Source: Frigoribacterium sp. CG_9.8 (GTDB lineage: Bacteria > Actinomycetota > Actinomycetes > Actinomycetales > Microbacteriaceae). From it: a DNA stretch of 64,000 nt. Below, piece by piece: positions 26,968 to 36,798 of the stretch (its first letter is position 1; each line of letters opens with the position of its first letter). Position numbers and translations under genes: made by a program. The stretch spans positions 930,001-994,000 of the forward strand of contig NZ_JADOVH010000001.1 in NCBI RefSeq assembly GCF_015751965.1. Direction: 5' to 3'. Under the pieces are notes generated by a model. The model ran no database searches. It saw only the letters and a program-made list of their open reading frames with translations, and had not been told where the DNA came from.

Positions 26968-29426
26968 TGGGCCGCTGGATCAGAGAGCGGCGGGTAAGTC
27001 TGTCACTCGCCGGTCTCATGCTGGTGCTGGCTTTCGTCACCGGATCGCTGCTTGACGGGCCACGACCGCGGTTGAGAACCACAGTCGCTGTCGGCCTTGA
27101 CACCTTTCTCGAGACACACAATCTGTTCTCCCCGATTACCTCGGTGCTCTTCGCGTCGGGGCTGTTCGAACTGCTCCTCGCAGTGGCAGCACTCGTCATC
27201 CTCGTCGGTGCCGCCGAACGGCTGATGGGCTGGTGGCGCACCCTTCTTTCCTTCGTGGTTACCGCCTATCTCGGCGCGGGAATCGGGATGCTCCTGCAAG
27301 CCGCCGGGTTGCTCGCTCGCGAGGTCTGGGCAGTGCGGATCGAAGAGTTGACCGTGCTCGACCCCTTCACCGCGATCTCGGGCACACTGCTCACCGCAAG
27401 CGCATTCGCCGGCCCGCTGTGGCGTCGGCGGGTGCGCATTCTGGGGTTCGGCACTCTGACGATCGTGTTCCTGTATTCCGGGCAGCCCTCCGACCTCTTC
27501 CGCATCATCGCGGCGGTGGCCGGACTCCTGCTGGGGATGCTGTTGGCGCGCACTCGCCCGACCGCCCGGTGGGCACGAAGTTCGCACCACGAGGCTCGCA
27601 GTCTCACCGCTGTGCTGCTGATGATCACCGCGGTCGGGCCGTTTGTCAGCATCTTCACGCCTGCACGATATGGCCCGCTGCATCCACTCGGCATGTTATT
27701 TCGCAACCAACTGCCCCGTATGCAGACAGTGGTGCACCACTGCCTCGGACATCTGTCATCACCGGATTGCCGCCTCCAGATCGATCTTGCGAGCATCAAT
27801 GGACCCGGCACCGCACTGCTCGCACCCCTGCCACTCGTCGTGCTGATCGTCGCTGCGCTCGGGATGCTGCGTGGCCGGCGAAGCGCCGCACTCGTCGCAA
27901 TTGCGGTGAATGTGTTTCTCGCCATGATCGCGGCCTTCTACTATGGGTTCCTGCCGGCGCTCGGCAGCGACGCGGTGATCTCTGACTATGCGATCGGCGT
28001 CGAGCCCGTGGTTCGGCTCGCCATCTCTGTGTTCGTGCCGCTTGCCGTCGCATCCCTCATTGCGGCCAATCTCCGCCACTTCACTGTGCGCGTGCCGTCG
28101 AGCGCGGTGATCCGGTTCCTGGTGACCGTACTCGGCACCTTCATCGCGCTCTGTGCGCTCTACCTCGGCGCGGGCTGGCTCGATCGGCGGCAATTCCGTC
28201 CCGAGCCCACCATGCTGCAGCTGCTTCTCGATCTACCGGACCGGTTCGTTCCGGTGGGCTTTCTGCGGTTGGAAACCGTGTCGTTCATCCCGGTGGCCCC
28301 ATTCACCAACATTCTCTACCAGGGCATCGGCCCGGTCTTTTGGCTCGTGCTCATCTTCGCCACGCGCCCACTGTTCTTCTCGGACCGCACCCGCTATCAA
28401 TTCGCGGAGCGTGATCGCGCACGAGTACTTCTGCTCGAGGGAGGCGGCTCGATCGGACATATGGCGCTCTGGGAAGGCAACGACTATTGGTTTGCCGCTG
28501 ATGAGCGGGCGGCCGTGGCCTATCGGGTCGTCTCCGGAGTGGCGATCACCACCGGTGGCCCGCTTGGTCGTCCCGAGTTTGCTGTCGCGGCGGTGCGCCA
28601 ATTCGCGGTCTTCTGCGATGACAACGGGTGGACCCCGGTGTTCTACAGCGTGGATAACGAGTTCCTCCCGGAGTTTCAATCGATGGGCTGGTCGACGATG
28701 GTCGTCGCGGAAGAAACCATCGTCTACCCGGCTACCTTTTCCACTCAGGGTAAGAGCTGGCAAGACGTTCGATCCTCGGTCAATCGGGCCGAACGGGTGG
28801 GGGTCCGTGCGGTCTGGACCACATGGGCGCAGCTCTCACTCGCCCACAGCGCGCAGATCGAAGCCATCTCCGAATCCTGGGTCGCCGACAAGAAGCTGCC
28901 AGAACTCGGATTCACGCTCGGGGGACTGGACGAACTGCGCGATCCAGATGTCGCGCTGCTGCTCGCCGTCGGGGAAGATGACGTGGTCGAAGCCGTGACG
29001 AGCTGGATGCCGACCTATCGGGATGGAGAAGTAATCGGCTGGACTCTCGATTTCATGCGTCGGCGTGCCGGCAGCATGAACGGAGTGATGGAGTTTCTCA
29101 TTGCATCCGCTGCCCTGCTCATGCAGCAGCGTGGCATCGCGTTCATGAGTCTCTCCGCCGCACCGCTGGCCCGTCGTGAAGCCGAATCGGAGGGCTCGGC
29201 CGGTACGGATCGCCTGCTGTCCTTCCTTGCCCGCAGTCTTGAGCCGGTCTATGGCTTTCAGTCGCTGTTCACGTTCAAACAGAAGTTCAAGCCGCAGCTG
29301 AAGCCGATGCTCATGGCGTACCCCGATCCGCTCGCCCTGCCGGCGATCGGCGCAGCGCTCGGCCGGGCGTATCTACCCTCTCTGAGCGTTCCGCAGACCG
29401 TGCGATTCCTGCGCGGTCGTGGATGA
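26967..29426 (+). CDS. MprF-like protein: rhomboid-like membrane domain plus DUF2156 aminoacyl-lipid synthase
   Basis: The 819-residue protein has about a dozen hydrophobic segments in its first 470 residues, the earlier ones resembling the rhomboid-like domain seen in actinobacterial relatives. A C-terminal cytoplasmic DUF2156/GNAT-like domain (about 480-800) follows, with FYSVDNEFLPEFQSMGW, SSVNRAERVGV and WTLDFMRRR. Such proteins transfer an amino acid from aminoacyl-tRNA to phosphatidylglycerol or diacylglycerol, making the envelope less negative and more resistant to cationic peptides. Which amino acid is used is unknown. It is coupled to the upstream esterase gene. Confidence 0.8.
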   Translation: MGRWIRERRVSLSLAGLMLVLAFVTGSLLDGPRPRLRTTVAVGLDTFLETHNLFSPITSVLFASGLFELLLAVAALVILVGAAERLMGWWRTLLSFVVTAYLGAGIGMLLQAAGLLAREVWAVRIEELTVLDPFTAISGTLLTASAFAGPLWRRRVRILGFGTLTIVFLYSGQPSDLFRIIAAVAGLLLGMLLARTRPTARWARSSHHEARSLTAVLLMITAVGPFVSIFTPARYGPLHPLGMLFRNQLPRMQTVVHHCLGHLSSPDCRLQIDLASINGPGTALLAPLPLVVLIVAALGMLRGRRSAALVAIAVNVFLAMIAAFYYGFLPALGSDAVISDYAIGVEPVVRLAISVFVPLAVASLIAANLRHFTVRVPSSAVIRFLVTVLGTFIALCALYLGAGWLDRRQFRPEPTMLQLLLDLPDRFVPVGFLRLETVSFIPVAPFTNILYQGIGPVFWLVLIFATRPLFFSDRTRYQFAERDRARVLLLEGGGSIGHMALWEGNDYWFAADERAAVAYRVVSGVAITTGGPLGRPEFAVAAVRQFAVFCDDNGWTPVFYSVDNEFLPEFQSMGWSTMVVAEETIVYPATFSTQGKSWQDVRSSVNRAERVGVRAVWTTWAQLSLAHSAQIEAISESWVADKKLPELGFTLGGLDELRDPDVALLLAVGEDDVVEAVTSWMPTYRDGEVIGWTLDFMRRRAGSMNGVMEFLIASAALLMQQRGIAFMSLSAAPLARREAESEGSAGTDRLLSFLARSLEPVYGFQSLFTFKQKFKPQLKPMLMAYPDPLALPAIGAALGRAYLPSLSVPQTVRFLRGRG

Positions 29427-29464
29427 TGCGGTCGAGCATATCTGCCTGCCGGAGCCAGCGGTGC

Positions 29465-29470
29465 TATCCT
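29465..29470 (+). promoter_or_regulatory. -10-like element of the leuA leader transcript
   Basis: TATCCT lies exactly six bases before the GTG at 29477 of the leucine-rich leader peptide, so the leader peptide itself appears to be translated from a leaderless mRNA. Confidence 0.5.
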
Positions 29471-29476
29471 CAAGGC

Positions 29477-29557
29477 GTGTTGTTCGGTGTGCTTCTTCTT
29501 AGCTGCCGCGACGAGTCCTCACCCAGGCCTGGCTCGTCGCGGAGACTGGTGCTGTAA
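29477..29557 (+). CDS. Leu-rich leader peptide of leuA (attenuator)
   Basis: A 26-codon frame from GTG 29477 to TAA 29557 begins MLFGVLLLSCRDE, with three consecutive CTT leucine codons plus further Leu codons (TTG, CTG). The LLLxCR pattern is shared by leucine-responsive leuA leaders known in actinobacteria. Ribosome stalling on the Leu codons when leucine is scarce would change folding of the hairpin that starts just downstream and permit leuA expression. Too short for standard gene calling. Confidence 0.75.
   Translation: MLFGVLLLSCRDESSPRPGSSRRLVL
29506..29542 (+). promoter_or_regulatory. Attenuator hairpin upstream of leuA
   Basis: CCGCGACGAG (29506-29515) pairs perfectly with CTCGTCGCGG (29533-29542) over ten base pairs, directly after the Leu-Ser-Cys-Arg codons of the leader peptide. 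The loop contains the palindrome CCAGGCCTGG. No U-run follows, so control could act by masking leuA translation or through an alternative fold. Confidence 0.7.
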
Positions 29558-29573
29558 CAGCGCCGCTGGCTGA

Positions 29574-31364
<1,791 letters not shown>

Positions 31365-31426
31365 CGCTGCCAGCCTGCTCGCTGTGGTCTGCTAGTGCCG
31401 CTCGCGGGGCGAATCCGGGCTAGTTC

Positions 31427-31475
31427 GGTCTGTCTGGGCTGGCGTGCCGGCCCGGATGTGCCGCATCGGCCCGTA
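31427..31475. repeat. REP-like intergenic hairpin element, copy 1
   Basis: This tract shares an ordered series of blocks (GGTC, GGG, GGCG, GCC, GCCCGGA, CCGCAT, GCCCG) with the stronger hairpin at 36682-36731, in the same orientation. Its core GGGC-t-GGC-gt-GCC-g-GCCC still folds, although the outer arms have diverged. It lies between leuA and alr. Confidence 0.5.
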
Positions 31476-31533
31476 CATGACTAGCGCGTAACGCCCCACC
31501 GCAGCGGCTGGCGGCCCACCGCCCGGTCATCGC

Positions 31534-31539
31534 TAGTGT
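31534..31539 (+). promoter_or_regulatory. -10-like element of alr (leaderless)
   Basis: TAGTGT lies six bases before the alr ATG at 31546. The intervening GGAGGT is too close to the ATG to work as a Shine-Dalgarno sequence, which favours the leaderless reading. Confidence 0.45.
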
Positions 31540-31545
31540 GGAGGT

Positions 31546-32703
31546 ATGACGCAGCCGGAGCACCCGACCTCTGCCGTGTACTCCAGCCTGAACCCCACTC
31601 CGCTCGCCACCCGCATCGTCGATCACGGTGCGATCGCTCGCAATATCGGGCGCATTCGGGAGATCACGGCAACGCCGATCCTCGCGGTCGTGAAGGCGGA
31701 TGGCTTCGGCCACGGCATCATCGAGGTCGCGACCACTGCGCTGAGGTCTGGAGCGGCGTGGCTCGGCATCGCAACGGTGGACGAAGCCCTCGCCCTGAGA
31801 TCTGCCGGCATCGACGCGCCGGTGCTCTGCTGGCTGGCCGATCCGTGGTGTGATCTGCGCGCAGCCATCGCTCAAGACGTGACTATCTCCTGCGCCAATG
31901 TCGAGACTCTTGAGGCCGTCGCTGTCCTTGGCTGCACCGCAGAAGTGCACCTCGAGCTCGACACGGGGATGTCGCGGGGCGGCGCTGGTGAGGAAAACTG
32001 GAATTCCCTCTTCACCGCCGCGGTCGCGTCTTCGTCGGTGCGCGTCACCGGCCTCTGGTCGCACCTCGCCCTCGCTACGCATGCCGAGCCGGAGGCCACG
32101 ACGGCGCAGGTGCAGTCGTTCGAGCGGGGTGTCGCACGAGCGCGGGCTCTCGGCCTCGCGCCAGGTGTGCTGCACCTTGCCAATTCAGCGGGGGCACTCG
32201 AGCATCCCGACACCTGGTTCGACCTCGTGCGTTGCGGGGCGGCGCTCTATGGAATCGAGACTGTTGTCGGCCGCGGTCACGACCTCGAACCGGCGATGCG
32301 GGTGGTGTCGAGAGTCACCCAGCGGAAGCGGATCAGCGCGGGCACCGGGGTCAGCTACAACCATGACTGGGTGGCGTCGGCGGATACGACGCTCGTGCTC
32401 GTGCCGGTGGGCTATGGCGACGGTATTCCGCGCGATCTGTCGCACGGTGGCGAGGTCGTGATTGATGGGGTGCGGCATCCGGTGGTCGGTGCAATCTCGA
32501 TGGACCAGTTGATCGTGGATGTTGGCGACGCCGTTGTGACCCTCGGTGACGAGGTCGTGCTGCTCGGGTCGCCGGCCGCTGGTGAACCGGACCCTCAAGA
32601 ATGGGGCGCGGTAACCGGTACGATCGCCCACGAGATACTCACCGGCCTCGGGGGCCGCATGGCCAGGCGCCACACCAACCAGACCCAGGGGACCATTCCA
32701 TGA
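31546..32703 (+). CDS. alr: Alanine racemase
   Basis: The 385-residue fold-type III PLP enzyme interconverts L- and D-alanine for peptidoglycan. The PLP lysine is in AVVKADGFGHG (about residue 51, with Phe where Tyr is usual), and the second catalytic residue, a tyrosine, is in GTGVSYNHDW (about 270). HLANSAG, RCGAALYGI and VPVGYGDGIPR complete the pattern. The stop overlaps the ddl start (ATGA), forming a two-gene operon for D-Ala-D-Ala. A serine or other amino-acid racemase specificity is possible but not indicated. Confidence 0.9.
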   Translation: MTQPEHPTSAVYSSLNPTPLATRIVDHGAIARNIGRIREITATPILAVVKADGFGHGIIEVATTALRSGAAWLGIATVDEALALRSAGIDAPVLCWLADPWCDLRAAIAQDVTISCANVETLEAVAVLGCTAEVHLELDTGMSRGGAGEENWNSLFTAAVASSSVRVTGLWSHLALATHAEPEATTAQVQSFERGVARARALGLAPGVLHLANSAGALEHPDTWFDLVRCGAALYGIETVVGRGHDLEPAMRVVSRVTQRKRISAGTGVSYNHDWVASADTTLVLVPVGYGDGIPRDLSHGGEVVIDGVRHPVVGAISMDQLIVDVGDAVVTLGDEVVLLGSPAAGEPDPQEWGAVTGTIAHEILTGLGGRMARRHTNQTQGTIP

Positions 32704-33755
32704 AGCGCATCGGCATAATCTTCGGCGGGGCCAACAACGAGCACGAGGTGTCGTGCAACTCGGCGCGGAGCGTGGCATCCCATCTCGATCTGCTGCGTTT
32801 CGAGCCGGTGCTCATCGGCATCGACCGTCGCGGCGGCTGGCACCGGGTCGACTCAGTCGATGCCCTCGCCGACGTTACCGAGGGAAGTCGGTTTCCCGAC
32901 CTCGACGGCATCGACGTCGCCTTCCCCGCGCTGCACGGTAGGTTCGGTGAGGATGGCACGGTGCAGGGTCTCCTTGAGCTTGCCCGCCTCCCGTATGTTG
33001 GCTGCGGAGTACTCTCCAGCGCCCTAGCCATGGACAAACTTCTCACGCAGCGCCTGCTCGAGTTGGTTGGCATCCCGACCATCCCGACATCTGCGGTGAT
33101 TGCAGCGACGGTCGGGGACGCGGTCATGCTCGCCGATGCTCTGGGGTATCCGATCTTCGTGAAACCGAATCGCTCGGGGTCAAGCGTCGGGGCGAGCCGG
33201 GTGGAGTCCGCCGAGGCAGTCGCCGATGCCATAGCGCTGGCACTCCAGCACGATTCGACGGCGCTCCTCCAGGAAACGATCGTCGGCGACGAGGTGGCTA
33301 TCGGCGTGCTCCAGCACCTCGATGGCAGCCTCGCCGTTGGGGCACCCCTGCGGATTGTCACCGGTGATACCGCGATTTTTTTTGACTACACCGCCAAATA
33401 CACGGCCGAGGGAGGGGCGACGCTGGAGGTGCCAGCCCAGATTCCGGATGCTGCGCAAGCGCGCCTTGTCGAGCTCGCAACACTGGCCTTTCGCACCCTG
33501 GGCTGCGAGGGTCTCGCCCGCGTGGACTTCTTCCTTGGTGCCGACGGCACCATCACCCTCAACGAGGTGAACACCCTGCCGGGCCTCACTGCACTCAGCC
33601 AGTATCCGCGCATGTGGCAGGCGGTCGGTGTCTCGTACACCGAACTGCTGAGCCGCCTCATTGACCGTGCAGTGATCGCCTTCAGCGGCGAACGGAGCGT
33701 CGTCGCCATCGCGGCATCCGCTCCAGGCGTCTCTGCTCGGGAAGGCTCCATCTAA
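32700..33755 (+). CDS. ddl: D-alanine--D-alanine ligase
   Basis: The 351-residue ATP-grasp ligase joins two D-alanines for the peptidoglycan stem peptide. It begins MKRIGIIFGGANNEHEVS (FGG-xx-EHEVS type, with ANN where R/K-S-S is common). YPIFVKPNRSGSSVGASRV and LARVDFFL with NEVNTLPGLT give the ATP/Mg and substrate sites. The loop FFDYTAKY is compatible with D-Ala at the second site. ATG 32700 overlaps the alr stop. The 3' end overlaps the convergent TRIC gene by 74 bases. Confidence 0.92.
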   Translation: MKRIGIIFGGANNEHEVSCNSARSVASHLDLLRFEPVLIGIDRRGGWHRVDSVDALADVTEGSRFPDLDGIDVAFPALHGRFGEDGTVQGLLELARLPYVGCGVLSSALAMDKLLTQRLLELVGIPTIPTSAVIAATVGDAVMLADALGYPIFVKPNRSGSSVGASRVESAEAVADAIALALQHDSTALLQETIVGDEVAIGVLQHLDGSLAVGAPLRIVTGDTAIFFDYTAKYTAEGGATLEVPAQIPDAAQARLVELATLAFRTLGCEGLARVDFFLGADGTITLNEVNTLPGLTALSQYPRMWQAVGVSYTELLSRLIDRAVIAFSGERSVVAIAASAPGVSAREGSI

Positions 33756-34359
33756 AGAGAACTGCGAGCACGCGCACCCCGAAGGTGACTCCGACGCACA
33801 CCACCGCGGCGATAAACACCGGAACGCCGAACATGACGAGGGCCACCAAGGTTCCGGCGCCGGCGACGGCGGCGATCGCGTAGAGCGATCCGACATGCAT
33901 GAGGGCGATCGGCAGATTGAGCAGCAGATCACGCAGGATCGAGCCTCCGACTGCCGCGAGCACCCCGACGAAGATCGAGGGAATTGCTGGAAGCCCAAGT
34001 GCGAGCGACTTGCTGGTGCCAATGGCGCAAAACAGGCCGATGGTGAGCGCATCGAGGGCGGTGATCACCCTCCCAAGACGTTGGAAGAGTCGCTCGAGCA
34101 GCATGCCGAGCAGGGCCGCGCCAACGGCAACCAACAGAAACCAGTTGGATCGCAGCGTCACGGGCACCTGATTGAGCAGCACATCGCGGAAGAGCCCGCC
34201 GCCGGTGCCGGCCGCAACACCGATGAGTGCAACACCGAGCAGGTCGAGCCGACGGTCGCGAAACTGTGCGGCAAACATGGCGCCCTGCACGCCACCGACC
34301 GCGATCGCAAGAAGGTCCGCCCAGAGCGGGATGATGAGGGGGCTGGCGATCACAGTCAT
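33682..34359 (-). CDS. TRIC-type trimeric cation channel family protein (UPF0126)
   Basis: The protein of about 225 residues has two repeats of three transmembrane helices, each with a glycine-rich motif followed by RD ([16 protein letters not shown] and [15 protein letters not shown]), the UPF0126/TRIC signature of K+-permeable channels. Start ATG 34359 is preferred. A GTG at 34368 adds three residues. The last 74 bases are antisense to the end of ddl. Confidence 0.88.
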   Translation of the reverse strand: MTVIASPLIIPLWADLLAIAVGGVQGAMFAAQFRDRRLDLLGVALIGVAAGTGGGLFRDVLLNQVPVTLRSNWFLLVAVGAALLGMLLERLFQRLGRVITALDALTIGLFCAIGTSKSLALGLPAIPSIFVGVLAAVGGSILRDLLLNLPIALMHVGSLYAIAAVAGAGTLVALVMFGVPVFIAAVVCVGVTFGVRVLAVLFRWSLPEQRRLERMPRWRRRSVRR

Positions 34360-34402
34360 TCGTACCACGGCACGGCACAGCGCATCCTGTGGTCGTGACG
34401 AC

Positions 34403-34408
34403 GATAAT
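34403..34408 (+). promoter_or_regulatory. -10-like element of recO (leaderless)
   Basis: GATAAT, five of six matches to TATAAT, lies six bases before the recO ATG at 34415. Confidence 0.5.
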
Positions 34409-34414
34409 TATCAG

Positions 34415-35146
34415 ATGCCCCTGTACCGTGACGAAGCCGTCGTGCTGCGCACCCACAAGCTGGGTGAGGCCGACCGTATCGTCACCATGCTCACGCGCCA
34501 GCACGGCAAGGTACGCGCCGTGGCCAAGGGCGTGAGGCGCACGGCGTCCAAGTTCGGGGCACGGCTCGAACCCTTCATGGTCGCCGATGTGCAGCTCTAT
34601 GAGGGTCGCAGTCTCGACATCATCACCCAGGCCGAATCGGTGGGATCCTATGGCGCCGACATCACCGCCGATTACGGCAGTTACACGGCCGCGAGTGCAA
34701 TGGTGGAGACGGCCGACAAGCTCACCGAGGGTGAGCCGAGTCTTCAGCAATACCTGTTGCTCGTCGGCGCACTGCGGTCCCTGGCCCGGCGCGAGCACGG
34801 GGCGAGCCTCACTCTCGATTCCTATCTGCTGCGTGCCCTGTCGATCGCCGGCTGGTCACCGAGTTTCGACGACTGCTCGGTCACCGGGGCACCGGGCCCA
34901 CATTCCGCATTCGTTGTGCAGTTGGGTGGCGTCGTGGCGGATGCCGTCGCCCCGCCCGGTGCTCCCCGTCTCGACGCGCAGACCATCCTGCTTCTCTCCT
35001 CGCTGCTCACGGGTGAGTGGGAGATAGCCGATGATGCGGATGACCGCACTCGCGCGCAGGCGAGCGGTGTGATCGCCGCCTACACCCAGTTCCACCTCGA
35101 CCGCGGGTTGCGTTCGCTCGAGCACGTCGACCGGATGCGCTCGTGA
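34415..35146 (+). CDS. recO: DNA repair protein RecO
   Basis: The 243-residue protein starts [22 protein letters not shown] with the N-terminal OB fold, followed by [23 protein letters not shown] and the C-terminal helical domain. RecO loads RecA on SSB-coated DNA with RecR. ATG 34415 matches the family start exactly. The longer frame from 34172 is antisense to the TRIC gene. The stop overlaps the uppS GTG (GTGA). Confidence 0.93.
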   Translation: MPLYRDEAVVLRTHKLGEADRIVTMLTRQHGKVRAVAKGVRRTASKFGARLEPFMVADVQLYEGRSLDIITQAESVGSYGADITADYGSYTAASAMVETADKLTEGEPSLQQYLLLVGALRSLARREHGASLTLDSYLLRALSIAGWSPSFDDCSVTGAPGPHSAFVVQLGGVVADAVAPPGAPRLDAQTILLLSSLLTGEWEIADDADDRTRAQASGVIAAYTQFHLDRGLRSLEHVDRMRS

Positions 35147-35943
35147 CGGTTCGTAAGACCCACCGCGACGCCGTCGACTTCGCGGCAGTCGACTGGACCG
35201 GCCTTTACCCGCCGAAGCTGCCGAAAAACGCGGTGCCCGAGCACGTCGCCATCGTCATGGACGGCAACGGACGCTGGGCCAATGGCAAAGGTCTCACCCG
35301 GGTCGAAGGCCACAAGGCGGGGGAGGCGTCGCTCCTCGATGTCGTGGCCGGCGCCATCCAGATCGGGGTGAAGCACCTCAGTGTCTACGCCTTCTCCACC
35401 GAGAACTGGAAGCGCTCGCCCGACGAAGTGCGATTTCTCATGGGCTTCAATCGAGATGTGCTGCACCGTCGGCGCGATCAGCTGAACGACTGGGGCGTGC
35501 GGGTGCGCTGGGCGGGGCGGAGGCCCAGGTTGTGGGCGTCCGTCATCGATGAGTTGCTCTTCGCCGAGCAGCTGACGGCCGGTAACTCCGTGCTCACCCT
35601 CACGATGTGTGTCAACTACGGCGGGCGCACCGAGATTGCGGATGCTGTGCGTGCGATCGCCGAGGAAGTGGCGAGTGGTCGTCTGAAGCCTTCCGGCATC
35701 ACCGAGAAGACCATCCAGAAGCGGCTCTACACCCCAGACCTTCCGGATGTCGACCTGTTTGTGCGCAGTTCCGGCGAGCAGCGCACGAGCAATTTCATGC
35801 TCTGGCAGAGTGCCTACGCCGAGATGGTGTTTCTCGACACGCTCTGGCCGGATTTCACCCGGGAGCATCTGTGGGAGGCGATCGCGCTCTATGCGCACCG
35901 CACCCGTCGCTTCGGTGGCGCGATCGATGCGCCCTCTGTGTAG
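35143..35943 (+). CDS. uppS: Isoprenyl (undecaprenyl) diphosphate synthase
   Basis: The 266-residue cis-prenyltransferase makes the lipid carrier for cell-wall synthesis. Motifs are [13 protein letters not shown] (about 35-47, catalytic Asp), [20 protein letters not shown] and [20 protein letters not shown] with WPDF. It is coupled to recO. The TAG stop is the first of five TAGs spaced exactly 17 bases apart. Confidence 0.95.
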   Translation: MTVRKTHRDAVDFAAVDWTGLYPPKLPKNAVPEHVAIVMDGNGRWANGKGLTRVEGHKAGEASLLDVVAGAIQIGVKHLSVYAFSTENWKRSPDEVRFLMGFNRDVLHRRRDQLNDWGVRVRWAGRRPRLWASVIDELLFAEQLTAGNSVLTLTMCVNYGGRTEIADAVRAIAEEVASGRLKPSGITEKTIQKRLYTPDLPDVDLFVRSSGEQRTSNFMLWQSAYAEMVFLDTLWPDFTREHLWEAIALYAHRTRRFGGAIDAPSV

Positions 35944-36015
35944 AGAAGAGCTCTGTGTAGTGAAACCCTCGGAGTAGCCAAGAGCTCGGTGTAGTGAGGC
36001 CCTCGGTGTAGCCAT
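35932..36015. repeat. 17-bp x5 tandem repeat carrying the uppS stop codon
   Basis: Five units of the form CCCTCTGTGTAGAGAAG follow one another, with TAG at 35941, 35958, 35975, 35992 and 36009. Because 17 is not a multiple of three, the copies put TAG in all three plus-strand frames. Two units read TAGTGA, a double stop. Confidence 0.9.
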
Positions 36016-36038
36016 TTTTTATTGAATTGCGGCAGAAA

Positions 36039-36593
36039 TCACTGTTCAATGAGTGGGCCGGCGAGCCAGGCGTCGACCTCGCGCTGGCTCCGCAGCCGCA
36101 CAACCTGCAGGTGCGGATGATCTCGTGCGGTGATCGGCACCGTGCGCCGATAGGTGCGCTGGTGCTTGAGAGCCCAGCGTATGATTCCCTCGCTATTCGT
36201 TATGGCATGCCACATGCCCGGCTCCGTGTTGCCGTTCCGTAGCTCGACCCGCGTGCGGCTGCGGATGATCGTGCGGCGCAATACGCGGGAGAGGGCGACA
36301 GGGGAGGGCAGGTCGAGCCAGACCAGGGTGTCCGCGCGGGCAGACAGCAGCGGCCGGGCATCCCGATACTGCCACTCGGTGATCCAGGCAGGCGCCTGCG
36401 TGAGGAGGTCCACATCGGCGAGAAATTGCGGCCGGGGCATCCAACCGGCGCCGTGAAACAGACCGTCGATTTCTGTATAAGGCAGGTCACGAGCATCCGC
36501 GATTCGGCGGGCGAGAGTCGATTTGCCGACCCCGCTCACGCCAGCAACCACCACTCGTGCGGGGGTGCGGAGGGGGTCGCGCCAGGAGAGCAT
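36039..36593 (-). CDS. P-loop NTPase, adenylate kinase/FlaR-like
   Basis: The 184-residue protein has Walker A in VVVAGVSGVGKST (18-26), TEIDGLFHGAGW and a LVWLDLP segment, then a basic helical part (RRTIIRSRTRVELRNG). This is the layout of small kinase-like proteins often labelled DNA topology modulation protein FlaR. The substrate is unknown. It is transcribed alone, divergent from the oxidoreductase, with a strong hairpin between them. Confidence 0.75.
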   Translation of the reverse strand: MLSWRDPLRTPARVVVAGVSGVGKSTLARRIADARDLPYTEIDGLFHGAGWMPRPQFLADVDLLTQAPAWITEWQYRDARPLLSARADTLVWLDLPSPVALSRVLRRTIIRSRTRVELRNGNTEPGMWHAITNSEGIIRWALKHQRTYRRTVPITARDHPHLQVVRLRSQREVDAWLAGPLIEQ

Positions 36594-36681
36594 CCGTCAA
36601 GTCTGCGCTGCAACCAACCCGAGCGCTGCCACACTTCGAAAATGCAGACTCGCGGATGCCTCCTCCCAGAGCGGGCGTGAA

Positions 36682-36731
36682 CGGTCATTCCGGGTCGGCG
36701 CGCCAGCCCGGAATGACCGCATACGCCCGCA
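36682..36731. repeat. REP-like intergenic hairpin element, copy 2
   Basis: CGGTCATTCCGGG (36682-36694) and CCCGGAATGACCG (36707-36719) form a perfect 13-bp stem. The loop contains GGC-gc-GCC, which can extend pairing. It stands between divergent genes, so it is not a simple terminator, and has no T-run. A diverged copy is at 31427-31475. Confidence 0.75.
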
Positions 36732-36798
36732 TTCGCCCGAATGTGGCGGTGCGCGCTAGCAGCGGGCATCGGAGGGGATGAGCCGATATTCTGGGCTC

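Noticed and set aside
32700-33755. Van-type (D-Ala-D-Lac or D-Ala-D-Ser) ligase
   Set aside because: The specificity loop reads FFDYTAKY, compatible with D-Ala-D-Ala, and the SQYPRMW ending also occurs in ordinary actinobacterial ligases; no vanH or vanX is nearby.
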